From Ezakiella sp. (GTDB lineage Bacteria; Bacillota; Clostridia; Tissierellales; Peptoniphilaceae): 64,000 nucleotides of DNA. Below the pieces are notes generated by a model. The model was not told the origin of the DNA, did not search any database, and saw only the letters and a list, made by a program, of their open reading frames with translations. The stretch lies in contig JALFRW010000030.1 of assembly GCA_022778715.1 (NCBI GenBank), forward strand, positions 62,001 through 126,000, read 5' to 3'. Positions within the stretch are counted from its first letter, which is position 1, and every line of letters begins with the position of its first letter. The translations under genes were made by a program, and so were the position numbers. Shown here in pieces: positions 31,415-41,606 of this stretch.

Positions 31415-32725
31415 ATGAAAGAAAAATATATTATTAAAACATATGGTTGTCAAATGAACGAGCATGACTCAGAAATTCTTAGATATTCTTTAGAAGAATT
31501 AGGCTACCAAGAAACAGACAATTATGAGGATGCCAAGATAATAATTTTTAATACTTGCGCCATAAGAGAAAATGCTGAAAATAAAGTTTATGGAAATTTG
31601 GGCTGGCTTAAAGGCAACGAGAAATACGACGACAAGATAATTTGCGTATGTGGTTGTATGATGCAGTCAAATGAGATAAGAAAATATATATTAGATAAAT
31701 ATATAAATGTAAAAATTGTTTTTGGTACAAATAATCTAGATAATTTTAAAGATATACTTAAAAGACATTTGATTACTGGTGAAAGAATTATAGAAATAAG
31801 TGATAAAAATAAATATACTAATACTACTTTTAATGCTATTAGACCATATGAATTCAAATCTTTTGTTAATATTACTTATGGTTGCAATAATTTTTGTACT
31901 TATTGCATTGTACCGTACACAAGAGGTAGAGAATCCTCAAGAGATTTAGAAGACATTGTGAATGAAGTGGAAGCTCTTGTTAATGACGGAGTAAAAGAAA
32001 TCACTTTGCTTGGACAAAATGTAAATTCTTACGGAAAAACTTTAGAACCCAAAAGAAGTTTTACAGAATTATTGATAGAATTAAATAAAATTCGAAATTT
32101 AAAGAGAATTAGATTTATGACTCCGCATCCTAGAGATATAAAAAACGATTTCTTGGAGTTATATGGAAAGCTGGATAAATTAATGCCGCAGCTTCATTTG
32201 CCGCTTCAATCAGGTTCAGACAAAATTTTAAAAGATATGAACCGCCACTATTCTACTGAGAAATATTTAGATATTGTTAGAAAGGCTAGAGAAATAAATC
32301 CTGATATTTCTATTTCGACAGATATTATTGTAGGATATCCAACAGAAACTGAAGAGGATTTTAAAAAGACTTTGGATATGGTGCACGAAGTTAGATATGA
32401 TAGTGCTTTTACTTTTATTTTTAGTCCACGTCCACATACACCGGCTGCAAAGCTAGAAATGCTAGATGAAGATGTTGTAAAAAATAGATTTAATAGACTA
32501 ACTGAACTTATGAACGAAATTCAGTATGAAAATCAATTGAAAACTATTGGAAAATCATACGAAGTGCTTGTTGAAAGTTTTGATAAAGAAGTTGGGACTG
32601 CTGAGGGCAGAAATCCACAGGGTAGACTTGTCGTCTTTGATGGTAATCCATTACAAGTGGGAAGAATTGTAGAAGTTGAAATAGAAAAGATAAACACATT
32701 TACAAGTTTTGGTAGGTTGGTTTAA
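31415..32725 (+). CDS. miaB: tRNA-2-methylthio-N6-dimethylallyladenosine synthase
   Basis: TYGCQMNEHDSE, YGCNNFCTYCIVPYTRGRE radical-SAM cluster, TRAM domain; ATG at 31415. Confidence 0.96.
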   Translation: MKEKYIIKTYGCQMNEHDSEILRYSLEELGYQETDNYEDAKIIIFNTCAIRENAENKVYGNLGWLKGNEKYDDKIICVCGCMMQSNEIRKYILDKYINVKIVFGTNNLDNFKDILKRHLITGERIIEISDKNKYTNTTFNAIRPYEFKSFVNITYGCNNFCTYCIVPYTRGRESSRDLEDIVNEVEALVNDGVKEITLLGQNVNSYGKTLEPKRSFTELLIELNKIRNLKRIRFMTPHPRDIKNDFLELYGKLDKLMPQLHLPLQSGSDKILKDMNRHYSTEKYLDIVRKAREINPDISISTDIIVGYPTETEEDFKKTLDMVHEVRYDSAFTFIFSPRPHTPAAKLEMLDEDVVKNRFNRLTELMNEIQYENQLKTIGKSYEVLVESFDKEVGTAEGRNPQGRLVVFDGNPLQVGRIVEVEIEKINTFTSFGRLV

Positions 32726-35307
32726 TGTCTTTTGATGAAATTGATTTAAGCAAATTATCTCCCATGATGAAGCAATATGTTTCAATAAAAAATGATTTTA
32801 AGGATACGATTTTAATGTATCGCATTGGAGATTTTTATGAAATGTTTTTTGATGATGCGCTTGAAGCTTCAAAAGTGCTAGGACTTGCTTTAACAGGACG
32901 GGACTGTGGTCTAGAAAATAGAGCTCCAATGTGTGGTGTCCCATACCATGCAGCACTATCTTATGTTAAAAAACTTATTGATAATAATTATAAAGTTGCA
33001 ATTTGTGAGCAATTGGAAGACCCTGCAAATACAAAAACACTTGTAAAAAGAGGCATTACTAAGATTTATACTCCAGGCACAATTATAGAGTCTGAGTATT
33101 TAAATGATAAAGAGAACAATTTTTTACTTTCTGTTTTTGTTAAAGACAAAAATGCGTCAATATCTTATTGTGATATTTCAACTGGAGAGCTTTTTGTGTC
33201 AAAGGAATTTAGATTCGAAGATTTCAAATCTTTATATGACGAAGTATCAAAAGTTAAGCCAAAAGAAGTTTTAATTAATGAAAGAGATTTATTTGATAAA
33301 TTTAAAAAATTAGGATATTACTGCGTACTTGTTAGTGAAGTGAATTCCGTAAATGTAGAGGATAATATTAAAAAATATACAAAAATTAATGATGATTTTA
33401 TACTTTTGAATGCTATGATGAAAAAGACATTATTGCATCTGTTTTCGTATCTATTTAAAAACAAAAATGAGGATTTAGAGCATTTTGACAATATAAAAAT
33501 TTATGAAATAAATAATTTCCTCGAATTAGATGAAAATGCTCTTAAAAATTTAGAACTTACAAAAAACATTACGGACAATACAAAGAAGGGTTCACTTTTA
33601 AGCATTTTGGACAAAACTACTACTTCAAAAGGTGCTCGTAAATTAAAATATTTAATTGAGAGACCGCTTAAAAGTCAAGAAGAAATAAATCAAAGACTAA
33701 ATATTGTAGAAGACTTTTACAACAACCCAATTGCAGCTCAAACTATAGTGAATTTATTAAATGATACATTTGATATTGAAAGAATTGCATCTAAAATAGT
33801 TGAAAAATCAGTATCACCTCAAGAGCTTAATAATTTAAAAACTACATTATTGTTAGTTCCTAAAATAAAAGAGCAAATTTCATCAATTAATTCAGATTCG
33901 CTTAATACTTTAGCAGACCTTGATTTAAATAAAGATGTGTTAAATTTAATTACAAATGCAATTGATGATGAACCTTCAATTTCTATTAATGCCGGATTTG
34001 TGATTAGAGAAGGTTATAGTGAGGAATTAGACAGGATTAGACATAATAAGAATAATTTAACTGGCAGAATTTTAGATTACGAAAATCAACTAAAAGAAAA
34101 ATCAAATATAAAAAATCTAAGAATTAAGTATAATAAGATGGCGGGCTATTATATTGAAGTTTCTAAAGGTCAAATCGACAAAACGCCTACTGAATTTGAG
34201 AGGACACAAACTCTTAAAAATGTTGAAAGATATAAAACAAAAGAGCTTAGAGAAATAGAGTATGAGGCTTTAAACTCGACAAAGATGGCACTTTTAATGG
34301 AAAAGGAGATTTATATAAATGTTCTTTCTGATATTGTGCCTCACATTTCAGATATTAAAAAGCTAGCTGAAGAACTATCATATTTGGATGTTTTTATTGC
34401 TTTTAGTATTGTCGCTAGAGAAAATAGATATGTAAAGCCGATATTTAACGAAGAAGGAAAGCTTTTAGTTGAAGATGGCAGGCATCCTGTTATTGAAGCG
34501 ATGAATAATCTTGAAGATTTCATTCCAAATGATGTTAATTTAGATGAGAATAACAAGATTGCTATTATTACAGGGCCAAATATGAGTGGCAAATCCACAT
34601 ATATGAGAATGATAGCTCTAATTCAGATAATGGCACAAATCGGCTCATTTGTGCCTGCAAAGAGCGCAAATCTATGCATTATAGATAAGATTTTTACAAG
34701 AATTGGTGCTAGTGACTCGCTTTTTTCTGGTAAATCCACATTCATGGTTGAAATGAGCGAAGTGAGCTATATATTAAAAAATGCGACAAAAAATTCTCTC
34801 GTGCTCTTAGACGAAGTAGGCAGAGGTACTAGCACATTTGACGGAATGGCGATTGCAAAGGCAGTGATATACTATATTTCACGTTATATAAACTCGTATA
34901 CATTGTTTTCTACGCACTATCAAGAACTTTCAGTTATTGAAAACGATTTAAACAATGTGATAAATCTTACCTTAGAAATTAAAGATAATGGAAAAGATAT
35001 CATGTTTTTAAGAAAAATAAAACACGGAGTGACTTCAAAGAGCTATGGAATACATGTTGCAAAGCTTGCTGGGCTTCCGGATGAAGTGATTATTTGTGCT
35101 AGAAAATTTCAAGAAAATGTTGAAAATAATAGTGCCCGCGCTCAACTTAAATTGTTTGACTATGATGAAAGTAGCATTAAAACCGAAACCCAATATGAAT
35201 ATTATAGAGAAGTTATTGAATATATAGAAAGCTTGGAAATAAATTCTATGACTCCGCTTGAAGCGCTTCAAGAGCTAGATAATATAAAAAAGAAAGTTCT
35301 GAAATAA
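32725..35307 (+). CDS. mutS: DNA mismatch repair protein MutS
   Basis: GDFYEMFFDDA, GPNMSGKSTYMRM, LDEVGRGTSTFDGMAIA. Confidence 0.98.
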   Translation: MSFDEIDLSKLSPMMKQYVSIKNDFKDTILMYRIGDFYEMFFDDALEASKVLGLALTGRDCGLENRAPMCGVPYHAALSYVKKLIDNNYKVAICEQLEDPANTKTLVKRGITKIYTPGTIIESEYLNDKENNFLLSVFVKDKNASISYCDISTGELFVSKEFRFEDFKSLYDEVSKVKPKEVLINERDLFDKFKKLGYYCVLVSEVNSVNVEDNIKKYTKINDDFILLNAMMKKTLLHLFSYLFKNKNEDLEHFDNIKIYEINNFLELDENALKNLELTKNITDNTKKGSLLSILDKTTTSKGARKLKYLIERPLKSQEEINQRLNIVEDFYNNPIAAQTIVNLLNDTFDIERIASKIVEKSVSPQELNNLKTTLLLVPKIKEQISSINSDSLNTLADLDLNKDVLNLITNAIDDEPSISINAGFVIREGYSEELDRIRHNKNNLTGRILDYENQLKEKSNIKNLRIKYNKMAGYYIEVSKGQIDKTPTEFERTQTLKNVERYKTKELREIEYEALNSTKMALLMEKEIYINVLSDIVPHISDIKKLAEELSYLDVFIAFSIVARENRYVKPIFNEEGKLLVEDGRHPVIEAMNNLEDFIPNDVNLDENNKIAIITGPNMSGKSTYMRMIALIQIMAQIGSFVPAKSANLCIIDKIFTRIGASDSLFSGKSTFMVEMSEVSYILKNATKNSLVLLDEVGRGTSTFDGMAIAKAVIYYISRYINSYTLFSTHYQELSVIENDLNNVINLTLEIKDNGKDIMFLRKIKHGVTSKSYGIHVAKLAGLPDEVIICARKFQENVENNSARAQLKLFDYDESSIKTETQYEYYREVIEYIESLEINSMTPLEALQELDNIKKKVLK

Positions 35308-35308
35308 T

Positions 35309-37156
35309 ATGAAAAAAATTATAGAGTTAGACAAAAAAACAATTGAAAATATCGCAGCGGGCGAGATAATTAATCGCCCTGGTTCAGTTGTAAAAGAGCT
35401 TGTCGAAAACTCCATTGACGCTGGTGCGACGGACATAGTGGTTGAGATTATTAATGGCGGCAAGGACTACATCCGTGTGACTGATAATGGAGAGGGAATT
35501 GACAAAGATGACATGGACGATGTTTTTAAAAAGCATTACACTTCAAAGTTAACCAAATTTGAAGATATTTTTGATATTTCAACACGAGGCTTTAGAGGTG
35601 AAGCTTTAAACTCAATTGAAAATGTCTCTCAAACGATTTTAACCACCAGAACGGAGTTTGACAAAGTGGGCAGATATATCAAATATGAATTTGGCAGTTA
35701 TGTAGAAAAAGGTGAATCAGTTGCGAATAAAGGTACAACTGTGGAAGTGTTTAACCTTTTTCAAAATATGCCGGTAAGGCGTAATTTTCTGGCAAGTGAC
35801 AAAACAGAGGAAAATAATGTTATTTCGCTTATGGAAACATTTGCCGTTGGATACAAAGGAATAGCATTTCGACTTATTTCAAACAAGAAAACCGTTTTAA
35901 ATACGAGTGGTTCAAACCTTCTTAAAAACGCTATTTTAGAAGTTTATGATTTAGCTCTTGCGAGCAATTTGATTGAAATTAACAATACTTTAAATGACTA
36001 TAAACTTTACGGATATATTGGAAATATATCTAACTACTCTATCTCCAATAATAAACAAAAAATTTATGTAAACGATAGAATTTCAGATATAAAAGAGTTA
36101 GACAACCAAATTCAAAGTATGTATTATAATCTAATTCCAAAGTCCAGAAAGCCGGTTTATTTTCTTTTTTTGGAAACTCCAGGCTCAGCTATTGATATAA
36201 ATGTGCATCCATCTAAAAAATATGTTCGATTTAACGATTTTGAATTTGTGAAAAATTTTGTCCGGAACGAAGTTGGAAAGAGGTTAAAGGAAAATAAAAA
36301 CTTTAATATTGTTGAAAAGGATGACTCAATTTCATTTCTTGAAGAGTCTAGCAACAATGAAAAAGATGATGAAGACAATCTTTATAATGTCAAGAGAATT
36401 GAACAATCTAAAGATATAAAGGACATATCAAATTATTATGAAGTTAGTGACAATGATTTGGATTATTATATAGAAAACGAAGTTTCGATAAACACGGATT
36501 ATCAAATAGAAATTCCTGAGTTTTTTATAAAAGAAGAATTCAAAATAACAACTCAAAAAAATAATATTGATGAGATTTTCTCAAAAGGCACTTTTTGGAA
36601 AGAAAATAAATCCTTAGGGATTTTATTTAACAAATATTATATCCTGGAAAATAAAGATAAAATGCTAATTGTAGTGGATATCAAACGACTTTACGAAAGA
36701 TATTTATATAATTTGCTTTCTTATAAAAAAGAAATAGAATCTACTCAAATTTTGCTTGAGCCATTTATTTTTAAGTTTGATAACTATATAATAGAAAAAT
36801 TTGAAAAAAATATAGAATTGTTTAGAGAATTGAACTTTGATTGTACTATTTTTGGAGAAGACACCATTATAGTAAGAGGAATTCCGACATTTTTAAGTGA
36901 TAAATTTTCCGAAAATTTGTTCAATGATATTATGTATGATGTTTTATCTTATAAATCAAGCGAAGATTTAAAATTTGAATCTCTAGTTAGAAGTATTAGC
37001 ATAATTGCATCAAATGCAACTACAATCTATGATGAGTTTACTATCAAAAACATTTTAAACGATCTTTTTGGTTCAAAAAATATGATGAGCTCACCAAATG
37101 GAATGCCAATTTTTACCTTTATATCAGAAAAAAAATTTGAGGAATTAATAAATTGA
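35309..37156 (+). CDS. mutL: DNA mismatch repair protein MutL (degenerate C-terminal endonuclease motifs)
   Basis: IAAGEIINRPGSVVKELVENSIDAGAT, TRGFRGEALNSI GHKL ATPase. Confidence 0.96.
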   Translation: MKKIIELDKKTIENIAAGEIINRPGSVVKELVENSIDAGATDIVVEIINGGKDYIRVTDNGEGIDKDDMDDVFKKHYTSKLTKFEDIFDISTRGFRGEALNSIENVSQTILTTRTEFDKVGRYIKYEFGSYVEKGESVANKGTTVEVFNLFQNMPVRRNFLASDKTEENNVISLMETFAVGYKGIAFRLISNKKTVLNTSGSNLLKNAILEVYDLALASNLIEINNTLNDYKLYGYIGNISNYSISNNKQKIYVNDRISDIKELDNQIQSMYYNLIPKSRKPVYFLFLETPGSAIDINVHPSKKYVRFNDFEFVKNFVRNEVGKRLKENKNFNIVEKDDSISFLEESSNNEKDDEDNLYNVKRIEQSKDIKDISNYYEVSDNDLDYYIENEVSINTDYQIEIPEFFIKEEFKITTQKNNIDEIFSKGTFWKENKSLGILFNKYYILENKDKMLIVVDIKRLYERYLYNLLSYKKEIESTQILLEPFIFKFDNYIIEKFEKNIELFRELNFDCTIFGEDTIIVRGIPTFLSDKFSENLFNDIMYDVLSYKSSEDLKFESLVRSISIIASNATTIYDEFTIKNILNDLFGSKNMMSSPNGMPIFTFISEKKFEELIN

Positions 37157-38094
37157 GAAAGTTTATTATTATAGCTGGACCAACTGCGGTAGGAAAGAGC
37201 AGGGTAGCAGTTGAACTTGCAAAAAAACTAAATACTGAAGTAGTTTCTGCCGATTCTATACAAATTTATAAAGGTCTTGATATTGGTAGTGCCAAAATTA
37301 CACCTGAAGAAATGCAAGGCATTAAGCATCATATGCTTAGCATAGTGGAACCGACGGATAGTTATAGCGTGAAAGAATATCAAAAAGCGGCGTTTAAAAT
37401 AATTGATGAGCTAAACATGCAACATAAGATTCCTATTATTTGTGGTGGCACTGGATTTTATATAAATTCACTTATTTATGAGCTTAATTTAGATGAAGAC
37501 AGCAAGAGTGATGAAATTAGGTCGAAACTATGTGATTTATATGAAAAAGAAGGGATAGAGCCGATTAGAGCTGAACTGGAAAAATGCGATCCAGTTTCTT
37601 TTGACCGCATTCACCAAAATGATGCAAAGAGGAACATTAGAGCACTAGAGTATTTTAAATGCAAAGGATTACCATTTTCAGAGTCCTTAAAAAGTTCAAG
37701 GAAGCTAAATTTAAATTCAAATTTTAAATATTATGCACTAATTAGAGACCGTGAAGTTCTATATAGAAACATAGAAAAAAGAATTGACTTGATGATAGAA
37801 GATGGTTTAATTGACGAAGTTAAGACGCTTTATAATAGAGGATTGAATGAGCATGATCAATCTATGCAAGGCATAGGATATAAGGAGATATTTAAATATT
37901 TAAAAGACGAATGGGAATATGATTATGCTATTTCGAAGTTGAAACAATTTTCAAGAAATTATGCAAAAAGACAAATTACATGGTATAGGAACGATGAAAA
38001 TGCAGAGTTAATTGATGCTGATAAGTTTAAGAATAATGATAGCATAGTAGATTATATTATTGGAGAGATTAAGGATGATGGATTTTTACAGTAA
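37153..38094 (+). CDS. miaA: tRNA dimethylallyltransferase
   Basis: IAGPTAVGKSRVAVELA, SADSIQIYKGLDIGSAK, RNYAKRQITWYRND; TTG start. Confidence 0.96.
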   Translation: MRKFIIIAGPTAVGKSRVAVELAKKLNTEVVSADSIQIYKGLDIGSAKITPEEMQGIKHHMLSIVEPTDSYSVKEYQKAAFKIIDELNMQHKIPIICGGTGFYINSLIYELNLDEDSKSDEIRSKLCDLYEKEGIEPIRAELEKCDPVSFDRIHQNDAKRNIRALEYFKCKGLPFSESLKSSRKLNLNSNFKYYALIRDREVLYRNIEKRIDLMIEDGLIDEVKTLYNRGLNEHDQSMQGIGYKEIFKYLKDEWEYDYAISKLKQFSRNYAKRQITWYRNDENAELIDADKFKNNDSIVDYIIGEIKDDGFLQ

Positions 38095-39334
38095 AAATAA
38101 TATTAGTAAGAGTATTATTAATGAAATTGAAGCCTCTGAAGAAAAATTGGTAAAAGAATTTCAAGAAATTAGAAAAATAGTATTTTATAATCAACAAAAG
38201 GTTTTAAGTGCGATGCAAGATGAACATTTAAATTCAGGTGACTTTTTCTGGCCAACCGGATATGGCTATGGTGATGTCGGTAGAGATAAAGTGGAAAAGA
38301 TTTACAGTCGTGTTTTTAATACTGAAGATGCGCTTGTAAGACCATCAATAGCTTCGGGCACACATGCGATTTTTCTTGCGCTAAATTCACTACTTCAATA
38401 TGGCGATGAATTAATATATATTTCAGATATTCCTTATGATACAATGCAGAAATCTCTCGGATTTGTTGGAAATGAAAAAAATAACTTGAAATCAAAAGGC
38501 GTAAAAGTGGATTATGTGCCTTTAAATAAAAACAATCTATTTGATTTTGAAGCTATTAAAAAGTGCGTTACAAATGATACGAAAGTGGTTGCAATTCAAA
38601 GATCAACCGGTTATTCATTAAGACGCGCGTTTACAATAGATGAAATAAAAGAAGTAATCGGTTTTGTAAAAGCAATCAATAAAAATATAATTGTGTTTGT
38701 CGATAATTGCTATGGTGAATTCACGGAAACACTGGAACCAAGTGACGTTGGTGCAGACATTGTAGCAGGCAGTTTGATAAAAAATCCTGGTGCCGGAATC
38801 GCATTTTCAGGCGGATATTTGGTTGGAACAACTGATTTAATAGATATGTGTGCAAATACTCTTACAGCTCCAGGCATAGGTAAAGAAGTTGGATTAACTT
38901 TTGGCACAACCAGATTTACACTTCAAGGACTTTTTCTCGCTCCACATGTGGTTGGCGAAGCTATGAAGGCAGCACATCTAATTGGTTTAACGCTTAAGGA
39001 AAGAGGCTATGAAGTAATTCCTGACGTGGGAGAGGCAAGAAGCGATATCGTTCAAACAATTATTTTTAAAGTTCCTGAAGTTTTAAAACAATTCACAATT
39101 GGTGTTCAACAAGCAGGAGCTGTGGATTCATACGCTATTCCAACAGCTTGGGATATGCCCGGTTATGAGGATCAAGTTATTATGGCATCTCCCGGATTCG
39201 TTGAAGGATCAAGCATAGAAATAAGTTGTGATGCTCCAATGAGAGAGCCATTTGCTGCTTACTATCAAGGCGGAATCACTTATGAGCACGCGAAAATTGC
39301 CCTTATGTTTGGTCTTAGAAATATAGATAGATAA
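38075..39334 (+). CDS. Methionine gamma-lyase family protein (aluminum resistance protein-like PLP enzyme)
   Basis: FFWPTGYGYGDVGRDKVEKIYSRVF, RPSIASGTHAIFLAL, GSLIKNPGAGIAFSGGYL; downstream of miaA. Confidence 0.9.
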   Translation: MMDFYSKNNISKSIINEIEASEEKLVKEFQEIRKIVFYNQQKVLSAMQDEHLNSGDFFWPTGYGYGDVGRDKVEKIYSRVFNTEDALVRPSIASGTHAIFLALNSLLQYGDELIYISDIPYDTMQKSLGFVGNEKNNLKSKGVKVDYVPLNKNNLFDFEAIKKCVTNDTKVVAIQRSTGYSLRRAFTIDEIKEVIGFVKAINKNIIVFVDNCYGEFTETLEPSDVGADIVAGSLIKNPGAGIAFSGGYLVGTTDLIDMCANTLTAPGIGKEVGLTFGTTRFTLQGLFLAPHVVGEAMKAAHLIGLTLKERGYEVIPDVGEARSDIVQTIIFKVPEVLKQFTIGVQQAGAVDSYAIPTAWDMPGYEDQVIMASPGFVEGSSIEISCDAPMREPFAAYYQGGITYEHAKIALMFGLRNIDR

Positions 39335-39342
39335 ATAAATAA

Positions 39343-40323
39343 TTACTCGTCATCTTCAAGAGAAAAATTGCTAAGTGGATTTTTCTCAGTTGCTTCCTTA
39401 ATAATTTCGGAATCCAAGTGAGTATATATTTGCGTGGTTGCAACGTTTGAATGTCCAAGAACCTCTTTAAGAGTTAAAATGTCGACATTCCCATATTTAT
39501 ACATCAGAGTTGCGGCAGTGTGTCTTAATTTATGAACAGTATAAGTATCCGGCAATCCGGCCTTTTTAACTCTTTTTTCAATCATGTGCTGAATTGCACG
39601 ATTTGATATACGGTTCATTCGTGTGCTTAGAAATAAGGCATCTTTGTCGCCATTTGCAATAAGAGAATCGTTAGGCCGTATTGCCAAATATTCGTTTAAA
39701 GCCTCAATAGTAGATTCATTTAAATATACAGAACGTTCTTTGTTGCCTTTGCCTATGATTGTAGCAGTATTATCGTCCTTTATAGAAGATACATTTAATC
39801 CTGATAGCTCGGATAAACGCATACCACAGTTTAAAAACATCATCATTATCGCATAATCGCGTTTTTTCAGGAACACATTTGATTCATCTTTGACGGTGTC
39901 TAAAAGTTTCATGGCATCATTAAGCGTTAAGTATATAGGAAGTTTTTTGTCGAGTTTTGGATATTCTAGCTCATAGGCGGGATTATGAGAAATTGCTTTA
40001 ATTTTTTCATACATATATTTATAGAAAGCTTTAGTGGAAGCAACTTTTCTAAATTTAGAAGCAGCTCCATTGTTATCAACGCGGTCTTTAAAAGCAATAT
40101 AAGCATATAGGTCTTGAAGATTAATTTTGTCGATATAATCAGCGTCAATCATAGATATATCAATTTCATCAAAAGCAATATTTTTTAAATTTTCTTTTCG
40201 AAGACGAATAAACTTTAGAAAGTTTTTAAGATCATAATAATATTCTTTAACAGTATTTTTGCTTAAACTCTTAACGCTCGAAATATAGTTCAAAAAGTCT
40301 GTGAGTATCAATGGTTCATCCAT
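39343..40323 (-). CDS. xerC: Tyrosine recombinase, XerC/XerD-like
   Basis: Catalytic residues in CGMRLSEL, HKLRHTAAT, GHSNVATTQIYTH. Confidence 0.92.
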   Translation of the reverse strand: MDEPLILTDFLNYISSVKSLSKNTVKEYYYDLKNFLKFIRLRKENLKNIAFDEIDISMIDADYIDKINLQDLYAYIAFKDRVDNNGAASKFRKVASTKAFYKYMYEKIKAISHNPAYELEYPKLDKKLPIYLTLNDAMKLLDTVKDESNVFLKKRDYAIMMMFLNCGMRLSELSGLNVSSIKDDNTATIIGKGNKERSVYLNESTIEALNEYLAIRPNDSLIANGDKDALFLSTRMNRISNRAIQHMIEKRVKKAGLPDTYTVHKLRHTAATLMYKYGNVDILTLKEVLGHSNVATTQIYTHLDSEIIKEATEKNPLSNFSLEDDE

Positions 40324-40341
40324 TTTATATCTATTCCTCCT

Positions 40342-40373
40342 TTATGTCACAAAACAGTTATTTTGTGACATAA
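40342..40373. promoter_or_regulatory. Perfect 13-6-13 inverted repeat in the xerC leader
   Basis: TTATGTCACAAAA-CAGTTA-TTTTGTGACATAA, directly preceding the AAGGAGG Shine-Dalgarno of xerC (minus strand). Confidence 0.85.
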
Positions 40374-41260
40374 TTTATATTTAGATTATACCACCCCACT
40401 TTTAATCTGTCAAGCTTAAAATCTTCAAAAAGCTCTCTTATAAATGTGTTTTTTCCGGAACCTGCTAAGCCTGATACAACTGTAACTGCATTTTTTGCTA
40501 TCTTTACAGATAAGTTTTTCATATTATGTTTTGAGACGTTATTCAATTCATAGAATGCAGAAAAGTTTTCCTATTTTGTCATTAATCTGATGCTCTTTTA
40601 ATAAAGCTCTAGCCGTTATGGTGTTTGATTTTAGTAAATCAGGATAGTTATCTTGAAAAGTTATTTCACCACCGGATATTCCTCCACCCTCGCCCAAATT
40701 TATTAAATAATCACATTCTTTTATCATGTCCGGATTATGCTCTACAAAGATGAAAATATTACCTCTTTCTTTAAGTCCTTTAAATATATTTGAAATACCT
40801 TTAATATCTTCTGGATGTAGTCCTACACTTGATTCATCAAAAATATACAACACATCTGATAATGAACTATTCAAGTATTTAACCATTTTTATTCTTTGAG
40901 ATTCTACACCGGATAAGGTTGTTGGATTATTTAATTTTAAATAATCCAAACTAACGAGATAAACTTTTTAATTTCATTTTCAAATCAGTGGTAATATCCT
41001 GAACATTTTTTCTTAAATTTCATATATAAAATTATATAGCTCATTAATCTCCAAATTCGTACAATCAGGTATTGAGTTAGCATTTATTTTTGCACTTAAG
41101 ACTCTTACATTATGTCTTGTCCCTTGACAATCTGGACAAGTTTTAGTTATTAAAATACTATCTAATTCCTTTAAATACTGTGGATTTTCAACATTTATAA
41201 AACTTTCAATAATTCTTGGAATTACACCAAAATATTTTGCTGTTTTATGCCAATTCGAAG
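40358..41260 (-). pseudogene. UvrA-like ABC excinuclease remnant
   Basis: In order on minus strand: TKTCPDCQGTRHNVRVLSAKIN Zn-finger region, RKNVQDITTDLKMKLKSL (different frame), DYLKLNNPTTLSGVESQRIKMVKYLNSSLSDVLYIFDESSVGLHPEDI, then NMKNLSVKIAKNAVTVVSGLAGSGKNTFI; interrupted by stops/frameshifts and truncated at both ends. Confidence 0.85.
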
Positions 41261-41541
41261 TTAGTTTTTATGGATTTTAAGCCTTTTAGAAATTTTGATA
41301 GTTTTGAACGATATACTCCAAGTATTAAACTTAAATCCGAAGGTAAGACCTCACTTTGTTTTGACAAATAATGTAAAATATCGTATTGAATCCATGTAAT
41401 TTCTTTTGGATTAACTAAATTTCTTTCAGCGACCATTTCACATTGTAATTCTATAATTGCTTTTTTTAAATCAATAATTTTATCACCTAATGAGAATAAT
41501 TTCGATTTAGTAATTATAATACTATAGAAATTATTTGACAA
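41245..41541 (-). pseudogene. Truncated MarR-like regulator fused into the UvrA-like remnant
   Basis: HTH-like ITWIQYDILHYLSKQSEVLPSDLSLILGVYRSKLSKFLKGL then abrupt end; UvrA-like coding continues in an overlapping frame. Confidence 0.55.
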
Positions 41542-41569
41542 TTTAATTTACAACTTATTAAATAAAAAT

Positions 41570-41597
41570 AAAAAGAGAGAAAACAATCTCTCTTTTT
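41570..41597 (-). terminator. Intrinsic (possibly bidirectional) terminator after large secreted protein
   Basis: AAAAAGAGAGA-AAACAA-TCTCTCTTTTT. Confidence 0.8.
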
Positions 41598-41606
41598 GTT
41601 TGTTAT

